Part shown: positions 28,959-40,338 of the stretch, piece by piece | Position numbering within the stretch: the first letter of the stretch is position 1 | How the letters are laid out: the number at the start of each line of letters is the position of its first letter | From: Achromobacter insuavis | Lineage (GTDB): Bacteria > Pseudomonadota > Gammaproteobacteria > Burkholderiales > Burkholderiaceae_B | Reading direction: 5' to 3' | NCBI RefSeq assembly: GCF_902859645.1 | Contig: NZ_CADIJR010000003.1 | Span: 1-64,000, forward strand | Length of the DNA stretch: 64,000 nucleotides | Program-made: the position numbers and the translations under genes | The notes under the pieces: model-generated | What the model saw: only the letters and a program-made list of their open reading frames with translations | Database searches by the model: none | What the model was told of the DNA's origin: nothing

Positions 28959-29591
28959 ATGGCCAAGAATAAATTCTCCAAAGACTGGATTCACCAGCAC
29001 ATCAACGATCCCTATGTGAAGATGGCGCAACAGAAGGGCTACCGGGCCCGCGCCGCCTTCAAGCTGATCGAGATTCTCGACACCGAGAAACTGCTGCGCC
29101 GCGGCGACCTGGTCGTCGACCTCGGCTCGGCCCCCGGCAGCTGGTCGCAGGTGGCGCGCGAGCGCCTGGCGGGGCCGGGCGGGGTGGTGGACGGGCGCAT
29201 CATCGCCCTGGACATGCTGCCCATGGAGCCCGTGGCGGGCGTCGAATTCATCCAGGGCGACTTCCGCGAAGATGACATTTTGAAACAGTTGGAAGACATG
29301 GTCGGATCGCGCGCGGTGGACCTTGTAATTTCCGACATGGCCCCCAACCTATCTGGCGTGGGTATCGCCGACGCCGCGCGCATCCAGCACGTGTGCGAGC
29401 TGGCGATGGAGTTTTCCCTCGCTCACCTCAAGCCCAACGGGGCGCTGATCGTCAAGGCATTCCACGGAACCGGCTTTTCGCAGATCGTGGAAACCTTCAA
29501 GCAGCACTTCAAGCGGGTGGTCGAGCGTAAGCCGAAGGCGTCGCGGGACAAGTCCTCCGAAACCTTTCTGGTTGCCCGCGATCTGAAATAG
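28959..29591 (+). CDS. rlmE: 23S rRNA 2'-O-ribose methyltransferase RlmE (FtsJ/RrmJ)
   Basis: A 210-residue SAM-dependent enzyme that methylates the 2'-hydroxyl of U2552 in 23S rRNA at a late stage of 50S assembly. The SAM motif is [15 protein letters not shown], and the K-D-K-E catalytic set is seen through the N-terminal [11 protein letters not shown] lysine, [12 protein letters not shown] aspartate, [10 protein letters not shown] lysine and the [14 protein letters not shown] glutamate. Divergent from yhbY and followed by ftsH after 227 bases, the usual order. Confidence 0.95.
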   Translation: MAKNKFSKDWIHQHINDPYVKMAQQKGYRARAAFKLIEILDTEKLLRRGDLVVDLGSAPGSWSQVARERLAGPGGVVDGRIIALDMLPMEPVAGVEFIQGDFREDDILKQLEDMVGSRAVDLVISDMAPNLSGVGIADAARIQHVCELAMEFSLAHLKPNGALIVKAFHGTGFSQIVETFKQHFKRVVERKPKASRDKSSETFLVARDLK

Positions 29592-29747
29592 CCCGCGCCG
29601 GGGCCCGTGCCCCGGTCACAAGAACCCACCGGCCCGATGGCGGCCGGCCTGCCGAGACAACGACCAGCAAAATCACGAATCAGACGTAACTTAGCGGCCC
29701 CGCCCCTTCCCAGGACGCAACCCGGTCCGACAGGGTAGAATGGGCTA

Positions 29748-29776
29748 TTGACATACTTGTGACTGTGCCATATGCG
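29748..29776 (+). promoter_or_regulatory. Candidate ftsH promoter
   Basis: A consensus TTGACA at 29748-29753 is followed, after 17 bases, by TATGCG at 29771-29776, about 43 bases before the ftsH start. The -10 match is partial. No clear heat-shock sigma-32 sequence was seen. Confidence 0.4.
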
Positions 29777-29818
29777 GGTGCGCGGTCGCCGGTCGGAATC
29801 GAAAGCAGGAGATCGACC

Positions 29819-31717
<1,899 letters not shown>

Positions 31718-31735
31718 GGTCTTTCGTCCTGAGTT

Positions 31736-32581
31736 ATGGCGAATAACTTCCTTTGCGGGCGCTTCGAGTTTGATCTCGAGCGCCCGCTTGTCATGGGTAT
31801 CGTCAATGTCACGCCGGATTCGTTTTCCGACGGCGGCCAGCACGACGATACCGACGCCGCGGTGGCGCATGCGCGCCGCCTGATCGACGAAGGCGCGCAG
31901 ATCCTCGATCTGGGCGGCGAGTCGACGCGGCCCGGCGCTGATCCGGTGTCGGTCGCCGACGAACTGGACCGGCTGCTGCCGGTGATCGAGGCGCTGCGCG
32001 ACTGCGGCGTGCCGCTGTCGATCGACACCTTCAAGCCCGAGGTCATGCGCGCCACGCTGGATGCCGGCGCCGACATGATCAACGACATCTACGGCTTCCG
32101 GCAGCCCGGCGCCATCGAGGCGGTGGCGCAGTCGCGCTGCGGGCTGTGCGTCATGCACATGAAAGGCGAGCCGCGCACGATGCAGGCGACGCCGCCCGAA
32201 TATTCCGACCTGATCGGCGAAATCGGACTCTTCCTGGGGGCGCGCGCACAGAAGCTGCGCGCCGCCTGGATCGACCCCCGACGCATCGTGCTGGACCCCG
32301 GTTTCGGGTTCGGCAAGACCGCCGACCAGAACTTCCAATTGCTGCGTCGGCTGTCCAGCCTGCGCAGCGGCGGTTATCCATTGCTGATCGGCCTGTCGCG
32401 CAAGAACATGATCGGCCAGGCCACCGGCCGGCCGGTCGGCGACCGGCTGGCTGGCAGCATTGCCGCCGCCCTGGCCTGTGTGGCCCGTGGCGCCTCGATC
32501 GTGCGGGTGCACGACGTGGCGGCCACGGTCGACGCGCTCAAGGTCTGGCAGGCGGCCGAACAAGGAGCAATCACTTCATGA
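31736..32581 (+). CDS. folP: Dihydropteroate synthase
   Basis: A 281-residue TIM-barrel enzyme that joins p-aminobenzoate to the pterin diphosphate in folate synthesis and is the sulfonamide target. Signatures: [31 protein letters not shown], the DMINDIYGF strand, [14 protein letters not shown] and [11 protein letters not shown]. Its stop overlaps the glmM start by four bases (ATGA, 32578-32581), indicating coupled translation. Confidence 0.96.
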   Translation: MANNFLCGRFEFDLERPLVMGIVNVTPDSFSDGGQHDDTDAAVAHARRLIDEGAQILDLGGESTRPGADPVSVADELDRLLPVIEALRDCGVPLSIDTFKPEVMRATLDAGADMINDIYGFRQPGAIEAVAQSRCGLCVMHMKGEPRTMQATPPEYSDLIGEIGLFLGARAQKLRAAWIDPRRIVLDPGFGFGKTADQNFQLLRRLSSLRSGGYPLLIGLSRKNMIGQATGRPVGDRLAGSIAAALACVARGASIVRVHDVAATVDALKVWQAAEQGAITS

Positions 32582-33921
32582 CTCAACGCAAGTATTTTGG
32601 TACCGACGGGGTGCGCGGCGAAGTCGGCGGCCCGGTGATCAACGCGGAATTCGCCCTGCGCCTGGGCTACGCCGCCGGCCGCGTGCTGGCCCGTGAACAC
32701 GCGGTGCGCGGCGGCAGCCGCCCGCAGGTCGTGATCGGCAAGGACACCCGCATCTCCGGCTACATGCTGGAGTCGGCGCTGGAAGCCGGCCTGTCGGCCG
32801 CAGGCATCGACGTGCTGCTGGCCGGCCCGATCCCCACCCCCGCCGTGGCCTACCTGACCCGCGCGCTGCGCCTGGTCGCCGGCATCGTGATCAGCGCTTC
32901 GCACAATCCCTACCAGGACAACGGCATCAAGTTCTTCTCGGCCCAGGGCATGAAGCTGCCCGACGAGATCGAGGCGGCCATCGAGGCCGCCCTGGACGAG
33001 CCGCTGGGCTGTGTCAGCTCCGAAGGGCTGGGCCGCGCGCGCCGCATGTCGGACTCCCAGGGCCGCTACATCGAATTCTGCAAGAGCACCTTCCCCAACG
33101 ATCTGGACCTGAACGGCATGACGATCGTGGTGGACGCCGCCCATGGCGCCGCCTACAACATCGCGCCGCACGTGTTCCGCGAGCTGGGCGCCGAAGTGCA
33201 TGCCATCGGCGTGCACCCGGACGGCTTCAACATCAACAAGGGCGTGGGCGCGCTGCACCCGGAGCAACTGGCCAAGGAAGTGAAGGCGCGCGGCGCCCAG
33301 CTCGGCATCGCGCTGGACGGCGATGCCGACCGCCTGCAGATGGTGGACGGCGACGGCCGCATCTACAACGGCGACGAGCTGCTGTACGCGATCCTGCGCG
33401 AGCGCATGCAGCGCGGCAAGGTGGACGGCGTGGTCGGCACGCTGATGACCAACTTCGGCTTCGAGCGCGCGCTGCAACGCCTGAACGTGGGCTTCGAGCG
33501 CGCCAACGTGGGCGACCGCTACGTGCTGGAACAGATGCAGGCGCGCGGCTGGCTCTACGGCGGCGAAAGCTCCGGCCACCTGCTGTGCCTGGACTGCCAC
33601 TCCACCGGCGACGGCATCGTCGCGGCGCTGCAGGTGCTGACCGCGCTGCGCCGCAACCATGTCTCGATGGCCGAGTGGATCAAGGACCTGCGCATGTATC
33701 CGCAGAAGATGATCAACGTGCCGCTGACGCCGGGCCAGGACTGGAAGACCCATCCGGGCCTGACCGCCGCGCGCCAGGCGGTCGAGGCCGAACTGGGTGA
33801 CCGTGGCCGCGTCCTGATCCGCGCCTCGGGCACCGAGCCCAAGCTGCGTCTCATGGTCGAGGCCGAGGATGAAACCCTGGCCGTGACCTCCGCCGAGAAG
33901 CTGGCGGCCAGCCTGGGATAA
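32578..33921 (+). CDS. glmM: Phosphoglucosamine mutase
   Basis: A 447-residue enzyme turning glucosamine-6-phosphate into glucosamine-1-phosphate for peptidoglycan and LPS precursors. The active serine is Ser108 in [12 protein letters not shown]; the metal loop is DGDADR, the sugar loop GGESSGH, and the phosphate loop [10 protein letters not shown]. The start at 32578 yields [14 protein letters not shown], the standard onset. It ends the rlmE-ftsH-folP-glmM run. Confidence 0.96.
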   Translation: MTQRKYFGTDGVRGEVGGPVINAEFALRLGYAAGRVLAREHAVRGGSRPQVVIGKDTRISGYMLESALEAGLSAAGIDVLLAGPIPTPAVAYLTRALRLVAGIVISASHNPYQDNGIKFFSAQGMKLPDEIEAAIEAALDEPLGCVSSEGLGRARRMSDSQGRYIEFCKSTFPNDLDLNGMTIVVDAAHGAAYNIAPHVFRELGAEVHAIGVHPDGFNINKGVGALHPEQLAKEVKARGAQLGIALDGDADRLQMVDGDGRIYNGDELLYAILRERMQRGKVDGVVGTLMTNFGFERALQRLNVGFERANVGDRYVLEQMQARGWLYGGESSGHLLCLDCHSTGDGIVAALQVLTALRRNHVSMAEWIKDLRMYPQKMINVPLTPGQDWKTHPGLTAARQAVEAELGDRGRVLIRASGTEPKLRLMVEAEDETLAVTSAEKLAASLG

Positions 33922-33944
33922 CGCCAAATCCACCGGGACCAGAC

Positions 33945-33984
33945 ATGGCCATTCATTGCTTTGCGATGAATGGCCATTGTTTGT
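33945..33984 (+). terminator. Terminator-like hairpin after glmM
   Basis: A perfect 12-bp repeat (ATGGCCATTCAT / ATGAATGGCCAT, 9-base loop) is followed by TGTTTGTG. The T content is modest. It begins 24 bases after the glmM stop. Confidence 0.6.
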
Positions 33985-34137
33985 GAGAAATAAGTATTGT
34001 TTTGTAAAGTTTTGTCGAACTTTGCGGGATTAAGGCCGCACCGCTCCGAACTAAACTTCATAGTCACGTAACATATTGGTCAAGTCTTTGACATACAGGG
34101 CGTCCAAACTGACCGGACTCTCTAGGAGCTTCGCGCA

Positions 34138-34941
34138 ATGCTGGAACTAGCACGCATCAACCCAAGCCGTAATGCTACAGAACCGTGGACGGGCCCCGCC
34201 GCACGGGTGCTGGTGGTCGGCCTGGCGCGCACGGCCGAGGAAATTGAACAGATCCAGCGCCTGCGCTATGACGTCTTCACCGAAGACATGGGCGCGGTCT
34301 TTCCCGATGCCCAGGACGGAATCGAGCACGACCGCTTCGATCCCTTCTGCGAGCATCTGATGGTGCGCGAGCTCGACACCGGCCGTGTCGTGGGCACCTA
34401 CCGCATCCTCACGCCCGAAAAGGCGCGCGAGGCCGGCGGCTACTACTCGCAATCCGAATTCGACCTGGCGGGCCTCGGCCCGATCCGCGACGAACTGGTG
34501 GAAGTGGGGCGCTCGTGCACCCACGCCGACTACCGCAACGGCGCGGTCATCATGCTGCTGTGGTCCGGCCTGGCGGAATACCTGCGCCGCGGCGGCTACC
34601 AGTACGTGCTGGGCTGCGCCAGCGTCAGCCTGCGCGACGACGGCGTCACCGCCGCCGAAGTGTGGCGCACCATTTCCAAGCAGCTGCCGAAAGAAGGCCA
34701 GCCGCACGTGACGCCGCTGCACCGCTACCCGGTGGAAAAGCTCAACAGCACGCTGCCGGCCCGTGTGCCGCCGCTGATCAAGGGTTACCTGAAGCTGGGC
34801 GCAACGGTCTGCGGCGAACCTGCCTGGGACCCGGATTTCAATGCCGCCGACTTCCCGGTGCTGCTGAAGATGGACGGCATGGACGAGCGTTACCGCCGCC
34901 ATTTCGGCCTGGATCAACCCACGGCCAACGGTCAGCGCTGA
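34138..34941 (+). CDS. OlsB-like N-acyltransferase (GNAT fold)
   Basis: A 267-residue protein of the OlsB/hemolysin-type acetyltransferase family. Seen: RLRYDVFTEDMGAVFP, FCEHLMVREL, VGTYRILTPEKA, the ELVEVGRSCTHADYRNG segment and YVLGCASVSLRDDG. OlsB makes lyso-ornithine lipid from ornithine and 3-hydroxyacyl-ACP as the first step to phosphate-free membrane lipids. That role fits its position next to phosphate genes, but no olsA acyltransferase is adjacent. A tiny ORF starts 2 bases after its stop. Confidence 0.75.
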   Translation: MLELARINPSRNATEPWTGPAARVLVVGLARTAEEIEQIQRLRYDVFTEDMGAVFPDAQDGIEHDRFDPFCEHLMVRELDTGRVVGTYRILTPEKAREAGGYYSQSEFDLAGLGPIRDELVEVGRSCTHADYRNGAVIMLLWSGLAEYLRRGGYQYVLGCASVSLRDDGVTAAEVWRTISKQLPKEGQPHVTPLHRYPVEKLNSTLPARVPPLIKGYLKLGATVCGEPAWDPDFNAADFPVLLKMDGMDERYRRHFGLDQPTANGQR

Positions 34942-34943
34942 TC

Positions 34944-35054
34944 ATGCGCCGCTTGTTCCGCCGTATGAAGATCAGACTGATTCGGCGGGCAACGCGGCCA
35001 TTCCGCCTGGAACTCAAGCAGCTCGAACGCGAGACCGATCTCTCGCCGTTCTAG
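34944..35054 (+). CDS. Very small Arg-rich peptide (36 residues)
   Basis: The frame from ATG 34944 encodes 36 residues beginning MRRLFRRMKIRLIRR and ending ETDLSPF, with nine or ten Arg in the first 20 positions, an amphipathic basic helix that could sit on a membrane surface. It starts 2 bases after the OlsB-like stop, consistent with coupled translation, and ends 21 bases before a strong terminator. No family is recognised. It may equally be a chance frame in GC-rich DNA. Confidence 0.4.
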   Translation: MRRLFRRMKIRLIRRATRPFRLELKQLERETDLSPF

Positions 35055-35075
35055 CGCCTGAAGCCTGCTTCGCCG

Positions 35076-35110
35076 CACGGCCCCGGACTTGTCCGGGGCC
35101 GTGCTGTTTT
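35076..35110 (+). terminator. Strong terminator between the OlsB-like unit and ppx
   Basis: A perfect 13-bp repeat (CACGGCCCCGGAC / GTCCGGGGCCGTG) with a two-base centre is followed by CTGTTTT. It ends the plus-strand transcript; on the minus strand no T-tract follows, so for ppx it would be a stabilising hairpin at most. Confidence 0.8.
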
Positions 35111-35121
35111 CAGGACGCGAT

Positions 35122-36609
35122 TCAGAACTCGAGCAGTTCGAACGAGAATCCCACCTTCGACCATTCGGCTTCTTCCGCGCGCAGCGTGAAGTCGCTGAGC
35201 GGGTGTTGCGCGAGCCAGTCGCGGTTCACGCGCACCACGATGGAGTCGTTGCGCATGGACGCGGTCAGGGGCAGGGGGTCGATCTCGCCGCGGCGGCGGA
35301 ACAGCAGCACGGCCAGCCGCAGGCTGAGAATGGCGATCCACTGGGCGCGGTTGCGCACCAGCGGCTCGAGCTTGCTCAGCTTGCCCTGGTGGCCCAGCGC
35401 CAGCAGCGCCAGCAGTTGCTGGTCGGCGCGCGAAAAGCCCGGCATGTCGGCGTTCTCGAGCACGTAGGCGGTGTGCTTGTGGTACGCGTTGTGGGCGATC
35501 GACAGGCCCACTTCGTGCAGGTCGGCGGCCCAGCCCAGGGCGGCGCGCAGTTCGGCGCGTTCGGCGCCTTCGGGCATCATCGTGTCGAACAGGCTGAGCG
35601 CGGCGCGGTGCACACGGCGCGCCTGATTGACGTCGACGTGATAGCGCTTCATGAACTGTCGCACCGACTCGTCGCGCTTGTCGTGCTCGTCGTCGCGGCC
35701 CAGCAGGTCATACAGCACGCCCAGGCGCAGCGCGCCGTCGCCGGTGTGCATGACGTCGATGCCCAGTTCGTCGAACAGCGCGCTCATGATGGCCAGCCCG
35801 CCGGGCAGCACGTCGGCGCGCTCGACCTTGATGCCGGGCAGCTCGGACGGGATGACGCGGCCGGCGCGCACGATGCGGTCTTTCAGCTTGCTCAGGCCGG
35901 CGCGGGTGATGCCGCGCTCGGACATGCCGCCTTCGGTGAGGATGGCGTACAGCGCCTTGGCGGTGCCGGAGGAGCCGTAGGCTTCCTTCCAGCCGGTCTT
36001 GCGGTACTGCTTGGCGATGACTTCGATCTCGCGCCGCGCGGCCAGTTCGGCCTGTTTCATCTGGTGGGCGTCGACGATGCCGTCCGAGAAGAACTGGCGG
36101 CTGTAGCTGACGCAGCCCATGTAGAGCGACGACATCAGGCCGGGTTCGTGGCCCTTGCCGATGATGACTTCGGTGGAACCGCCGCCGATGTCGATCACCA
36201 GGCGCTTGTTGGGCGAGGGCGGCAGGGTGTGGACCACGCCCGAGAAGATCAGGCGGGCCTCTTCGCGGCCGGCGATGACTTCGATCGGGAAGCCCAGGGC
36301 GGCTTCGGCCCGGGGCAGGAAATCGCGGGTATTGCGCGCCACCCGGAAGGTGTTGGTGGCGACCGCGCGCACGCGGTTGGGATGGAAACTGCGCAGGCGT
36401 TCGCCGAAACGTTCCAGGACGGCGATGGCGCGCTCGATGGCGTCGTCGCCGAGGCGTTTTTCGGCGTCCAGCCCGGCGGCGAGCCGGACGGTTTCCTTGA
36501 GGCGATCGATCTGGTAGATCTGGGGCGTACCGTCCTGCTGAACGATGCGTCCGATGGAGAGGCGGAAGCTGTTGGACCCGAGGTCCACGGCGGCCAGAAG
36601 TTGATCCAT
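35122..36609 (-). CDS. ppx: Exopolyphosphatase (Ppx/GppA family)
   Basis: A 495-residue enzyme that releases phosphate from polyphosphate ends (and in GppA-type members hydrolyses pppGpp). The N-terminal actin-like ATPase fold has AAVDLGSNSFRLSIG, the conserved EEARLIFSGV and VIDIGGGSTEVIIG; the C-terminal HD-type helical domain includes ALGWAADLHEVGLSIAH. It is divergent from ppk across a 207-base gap, the common pairing of synthesis and breakdown genes. No Pho box faces it. Confidence 0.93.
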   Translation of the reverse strand: MDQLLAAVDLGSNSFRLSIGRIVQQDGTPQIYQIDRLKETVRLAAGLDAEKRLGDDAIERAIAVLERFGERLRSFHPNRVRAVATNTFRVARNTRDFLPRAEAALGFPIEVIAGREEARLIFSGVVHTLPPSPNKRLVIDIGGGSTEVIIGKGHEPGLMSSLYMGCVSYSRQFFSDGIVDAHQMKQAELAARREIEVIAKQYRKTGWKEAYGSSGTAKALYAILTEGGMSERGITRAGLSKLKDRIVRAGRVIPSELPGIKVERADVLPGGLAIMSALFDELGIDVMHTGDGALRLGVLYDLLGRDDEHDKRDESVRQFMKRYHVDVNQARRVHRAALSLFDTMMPEGAERAELRAALGWAADLHEVGLSIAHNAYHKHTAYVLENADMPGFSRADQQLLALLALGHQGKLSKLEPLVRNRAQWIAILSLRLAVLLFRRRGEIDPLPLTASMRNDSIVVRVNRDWLAQHPLSDFTLRAEEAEWSKVGFSFELLEF

Positions 36610-36764
36610 GCGGCTCGTAATATTGGCTGTGAGGTGGCCTGATTATAGAGACCCCATATGACAGCGCCTTCCGCTGCGGGTTTTCGCTTATGGAACAGGC
36701 AGTTGGCGGCGGGAGACCATGCTCCATGCGTCCCGGTTTTGTCGTACGCTACGCATTTGGCGTT

Positions 36765-36784
36765 GTGTCATAGAACCGTCACTA
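36765..36784 (+). promoter_or_regulatory. Candidate Pho box upstream of ppk
   Basis: TGTCATAGAACCGTCAC contains two half sites (TGTCA at 36766-36770 and CGTCA at 36777-36781) with the 11-base repeat of PhoB boxes (CTGTCAT-N4-CTGTCAT). It lies 33 bases before the ppk start. Confidence 0.65.
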
Positions 36785-36816
36785 TTTTGCAGTAAAACTC
36801 CACGCTCTCCCTACGT

Positions 36817-38904
36817 ATGGAATCCGGTATGACCACACGCCCGCCCGCCGAGCCCTTGCTCCTGAATCGCGAGTTGTCGCTGCTCAAATTCAACGAACGC
36901 GTGCTGGCGATGGCTGAGAATCCCAGTACGCCCCTGCTCGAACGGCTGCGCTATGTCTGTATCGTCAGTTCCAACCTGGACGAATTCTTCGAGATCCGGA
37001 TCTCGAGCCTGAAAGAGCAGCAACGCCAGTCGCCCAACTCGGTCGGCCCGGACGGCATGACGCCGGACCAGGCGTTCGAGAACGTGCAGCAGGCGGTGCA
37101 CGAACTGGTGGGACGGCAGTACGCGCTGCTCAACGACGCCATCCTGCCGGCGCTGCAGGCCGAGGGTATCGCGCTGCACCATGCGTCGGAATGGAACGCA
37201 GAGCAGCAGGAATGGGCGCGCGAGGTCTTCAACCGCGACGTGATGCCGCTGCTGACCCCGATCGGGCTGGACCCGGCGCACCCGTTCCCGCGGGTCTACA
37301 ACAAGAGCCTGAACTTCATCGTCTCGCTGTCCGGCGCCGACGCCTTCGGCCGCCAGGCCTCGATCGCCGTGGTGCAGGCGCCGCGCGCGCTGCCGCGCCT
37401 GATCAAGATGCCGCCGGAGCTGTCCGGCCATCCGGAAGGCTACATCCTGCTGACCTCGCTGCTGCGCGCCTTCGTTGGCGAGCTGTTCCCGGGGCTGGAG
37501 ATGCTGGGCTGCTACCAGTGGCGGGTGACGCGCAACAGCGACCTGTTCGTGGACGAGGAAGAAGTCACCAACCTGCGCCACGCCCTGCAGGGCGAGCTGT
37601 CGCAGCGCAACTTCGGCGCCGCCGTGCGCCTGGAGATCGACAAGCTGACGCCGGTCGAGCTGGAGACCTTCCTGCAGCGCGAGTTCTCGCTCAAGGCCGA
37701 GGACACCTACCGCGTGCCGGGTCCGGTGAACCTGTCGCGCCTGATGCAGCTGTGCAACTCGCCCAACCGGCCCGACCTGCTGTTCCCCGACTACCGCGCG
37801 CCGGTGCCGGCGCCGTTTGACCGCGTCGGCGACAAGCCGGCCGAGCTGTTCGAGGCCGTGGCCGAGCAGGACCGCCTGCTGCATCATCCCTATCAGTCGT
37901 TCCAGCCCGTCATCGACTTCCTGACCGCCGCCGCGCTGGATCCGGACGTGATGGCCATCAAGCAGACCATCTACCGCACCGGCGAGGATTCCGAGCTGAT
38001 GAAGATCCTGCTGGCCGCGGCGCGCGCCGGCAAGGAAGTGACGGTGGTGGTGGAGCTGATGGCGCGCTTTGACGAGCAGACCAACATCAACTGGGCCTCC
38101 AAGCTGGAAGAGGTGGGGGCGCACGTGGTCTACGGCGTGGTGGCGCACAAGACCCACGCCAAGATGGCGGTGGTGCTGCGGCGCGAAAAGGGCCGCCTGC
38201 GCCGCTACGCCCACCTGGGCACCGGCAACTACCACCCGCGCACCGCGCGGCTGTACACCGATTTCGGCCTGCTGACCGCCGATCCCAAGCTGTGCGAGGA
38301 CATGGACAAGGTGTTCGCGCAGCTGACCGGCCTGGGGGCGCGCCGCTCGCTCAAGTCGCTGATGCAGTCGCCGTTCACCATGCACGACGGCATGGTGGCG
38401 CTGATTCGCGCCGAGGCCCGCGCCGCCAAGGCGGGCAAGCGTTCGCGCATCATGGCCAAAATGAACTCGCTGCTGGAAGAGCAGATCATCGAGGAGCTCT
38501 ACAAGGCCAGCCAGGCCGGCGTGAAGATCGACCTGATCGTGCGCGGCGTCTGCGCGCTGCGCGCCGGCGTGCCGGGGCTGTCCGAGAACATCCGGGTGCG
38601 TTCCATCGTCGGGCGCTTCCTGGAGCACTCGCGCGTGTTCTATTTCTACGCCGAGGGCGCCGAGACGGTGTATCTGTCGTCGGCCGACTGGATGGACCGC
38701 AATTTCTTCCGCCGCGTGGAAATCGCCTTCCCGATCTACGACAAGACGCTCAAGAAGCGCGTCATCGACGAAGCCTTCACCTTCGCGCTGCGCGACAACC
38801 AGCTGGCCTGGCAGCAACAGGCCGACGGCGACTACGTCCGCGTGCGCAGCCGCCGCGAACCCTTCAACCTGCACCAGTACCTGATGCAGAAGCTGGGCGT
38901 ATAG
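36817..38904 (+). CDS. ppk: Polyphosphate kinase 1
   Basis: A 695-residue PPK1 that polymerises ATP gamma-phosphate into polyphosphate through a phosphohistidine. N domain: LLNRELSLLKFNERVL. Head domain, then two PLD-like C domains with KQTIYRTGEDS and HLGTGNYHPRTARLYTD, the motif bearing the family's phospho-accepting histidine. The start could be 36817 or the ATG at 36829; both precede the conserved onset. A Pho box lies just upstream, so phosphate starvation control is likely. Confidence 0.96.
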   Translation: MESGMTTRPPAEPLLLNRELSLLKFNERVLAMAENPSTPLLERLRYVCIVSSNLDEFFEIRISSLKEQQRQSPNSVGPDGMTPDQAFENVQQAVHELVGRQYALLNDAILPALQAEGIALHHASEWNAEQQEWAREVFNRDVMPLLTPIGLDPAHPFPRVYNKSLNFIVSLSGADAFGRQASIAVVQAPRALPRLIKMPPELSGHPEGYILLTSLLRAFVGELFPGLEMLGCYQWRVTRNSDLFVDEEEVTNLRHALQGELSQRNFGAAVRLEIDKLTPVELETFLQREFSLKAEDTYRVPGPVNLSRLMQLCNSPNRPDLLFPDYRAPVPAPFDRVGDKPAELFEAVAEQDRLLHHPYQSFQPVIDFLTAAALDPDVMAIKQTIYRTGEDSELMKILLAAARAGKEVTVVVELMARFDEQTNINWASKLEEVGAHVVYGVVAHKTHAKMAVVLRREKGRLRRYAHLGTGNYHPRTARLYTDFGLLTADPKLCEDMDKVFAQLTGLGARRSLKSLMQSPFTMHDGMVALIRAEARAAKAGKRSRIMAKMNSLLEEQIIEELYKASQAGVKIDLIVRGVCALRAGVPGLSENIRVRSIVGRFLEHSRVFYFYAEGAETVYLSSADWMDRNFFRRVEIAFPIYDKTLKKRVIDEAFTFALRDNQLAWQQQADGDYVRVRSRREPFNLHQYLMQKLGV

Positions 38905-38952
38905 CCCCGCCCGTCCTTACCCCTTCCGCGCAGGCCATGCGGAAACGGAACC

Positions 38953-38978
38953 AGGCCCCGCCCAGCGGGGCCTTTTTT
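38953..38978 (+). terminator. Intrinsic terminator after ppk
   Basis: AGGCCCCGC and GCGGGGCCT form a perfect 9-bp stem around CCA, continuing into six T residues. It lies 49 bases after the ppk stop. Confidence 0.92.
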
Positions 38979-39191
38979 ATCCGTCCCCCAGATCCGCCGG
39001 ACAAAGCCAAGCCGCTCGACGCAGGCTCCCCCCCGAGCCAAACCATCCGTCCCCAACCCTCATCACCGTCAGAAAACCACCCCCCAGGCCACCCCCCTTC
39101 CAAGCCAGGCCGCGCGGATCCGGCTCCGCCGGTCCGCCACCGGCGCCCCCCTGGGGGGGAAGCGCGCAGCGCTCCGGGGGGGGGTTTATGA
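38979..39191. repeat. GC-rich gap with a nested palindromic element
   Basis: Together with the ppk terminator this gap between ppk and pstS is almost 400 bases long and codes for nothing convincing. At 39146-39158 CCCCCC and GGGGGG face each other around one T; AGCGC-GCA-GCGCT follows at 39160-39172; a run of ten G's closes it at 39175-39184. Nested G/C palindromes around AGCGCGCAGCGCT recall the short intergenic palindromes scattered in Bordetella-lineage genomes; copy number could not be checked here. Confidence 0.45.
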
Positions 39192-39209
39192 CTGTCACTA
39201 TCTTGTCAC
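39192..39209 (+). promoter_or_regulatory. Pho box of pstS
   Basis: CTGTCACTATCTTGTCAC consists of two 7-base half sites (CTGTCAC and TTGTCAC) spaced by 11 bases, an almost perfect PhoB-binding box. A -10 element TAAGAT follows at 39220-39225, 10 bases after the box, the arrangement of PhoB-activated promoters where the box replaces the -35. Confidence 0.88.
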
Positions 39210-39297
39210 GTTGGGCTTCTAAGATGCGAGGGTCGCTGAAAGACAGGCAGTAGAAAGCCTGCCAAAGACTCCTCTAACGAGCACAGAAGGAACCAAG

Positions 39298-40338
39298 ATG
39301 TTCAAACGTGTCTTCAAACAAGTTTCCCTGGGTGTCGCGCTGAGCGCCGCCGTTTTTGCCGTCCAGGCCGCCGATGTGACCGGCGCCGGCGCTTCGTTCC
39401 CGTACCCGATCTACGCCAAGTGGGCGTCGGACTACAAGGCCGCGACCAACAACGCCGTGAACTACCAGTCGATCGGTTCGGGCGGCGGCCAGCAACAGAT
39501 CATCGCCAAGACCGTCGATTTCGGCGCGTCGGACGATCCCATGAAGGCGGCCGACCTGGAAAAGAACGGCCTGCTGCAATTCCCGGCCGTCATCGGCGGC
39601 ACGGTTGCCGTGGTGAACATCGACGGCGTCGAGCCGGGCAAGCTGAAGCTGTCGGGCAAGGTCCTGGGCGACATCTTCCTGGGCAAGATCAAGAAGTGGG
39701 ACGACGCCGCCATCAAGGCGCTGAACCCCGACGTGAAGCTGCCCTCGGCCGACATCATCGTCGTGCACCGTTCGGACGGCTCGGGCACCACCTTCGGCTG
39801 GACCAACTACCTGTCCAAGGTGTCGCCGGAGTGGAAGGAACAAGTCGGCGAAGGCAAGGCCGTCAAGTGGCCCGTGGGTCAGGGTGGCAAGGGCAACGAA
39901 GGCGTCGCCGCCTACGTCGGCCAGCTGAAGAACTCGATCGGCTACGTCGAATACGCCTACGCCAAGCAGAACAAGCTGGCCTGGACGCAACTGCAGAACA
40001 AGGCCGGCAAGTTCGTCCAGCCGGAACAGAAGGCCTTCGCCGCCGCTGCCGCGAACGCCGACTGGAAGAGCGCGCCTGGCATGGGCGTGGTCCTGACCGA
40101 CGAGCCGGGCGCCGATTCGTGGCCCGTCACCGCCGCCACCTTCATCCTGATCCACAAGTCGCAAGACAAGCCGGTTCAGGGCAAGGCTGTCCTGGAATTC
40201 TTCGACTGGGCCTTCAAGAACGGCGCCAAGTCGGCTGAAGCCATGGACTACGTGCCGCTGCCCGACGCCGTGACCAAGGAAATCCGCGCCGCCTGGGGCG
40301 AGGTCAAGGCTGCCGACGGCAAGGCCGTCTGGAAGTAA
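39298..40338 (+). CDS. pstS: Phosphate ABC transporter substrate-binding protein
   Basis: A 346-residue periplasmic phosphate receptor with a Sec signal (residues 1-23, ending VQAADV). Phosphate-binding regions are visible: TGAGASFPYPIYAKW, SIGSGGGQQQII, FGASDDPM and VVHRSDGSGTTFGWTNYL. First gene of pstSCAB, with a PhoB box and -10 about 75-105 bases upstream. The 137-base gap to pstC allows higher expression of the receptor than of the membrane parts. Confidence 0.97.
   Translation: MFKRVFKQVSLGVALSAAVFAVQAADVTGAGASFPYPIYAKWASDYKAATNNAVNYQSIGSGGGQQQIIAKTVDFGASDDPMKAADLEKNGLLQFPAVIGGTVAVVNIDGVEPGKLKLSGKVLGDIFLGKIKKWDDAAIKALNPDVKLPSADIIVVHRSDGSGTTFGWTNYLSKVSPEWKEQVGEGKAVKWPVGQGGKGNEGVAAYVGQLKNSIGYVEYAYAKQNKLAWTQLQNKAGKFVQPEQKAFAAAAANADWKSAPGMGVVLTDEPGADSWPVTAATFILIHKSQDKPVQGKAVLEFFDWAFKNGAKSAEAMDYVPLPDAVTKEIRAAWGEVKAADGKAVWK

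Noticed and set aside
34051-34078. Possible Pho box before the OlsB-like gene
   Set aside because: TTCAT and ACAT elements are present, but their spacing is 13 rather than 11 bases and each half site matches only about half the consensus.
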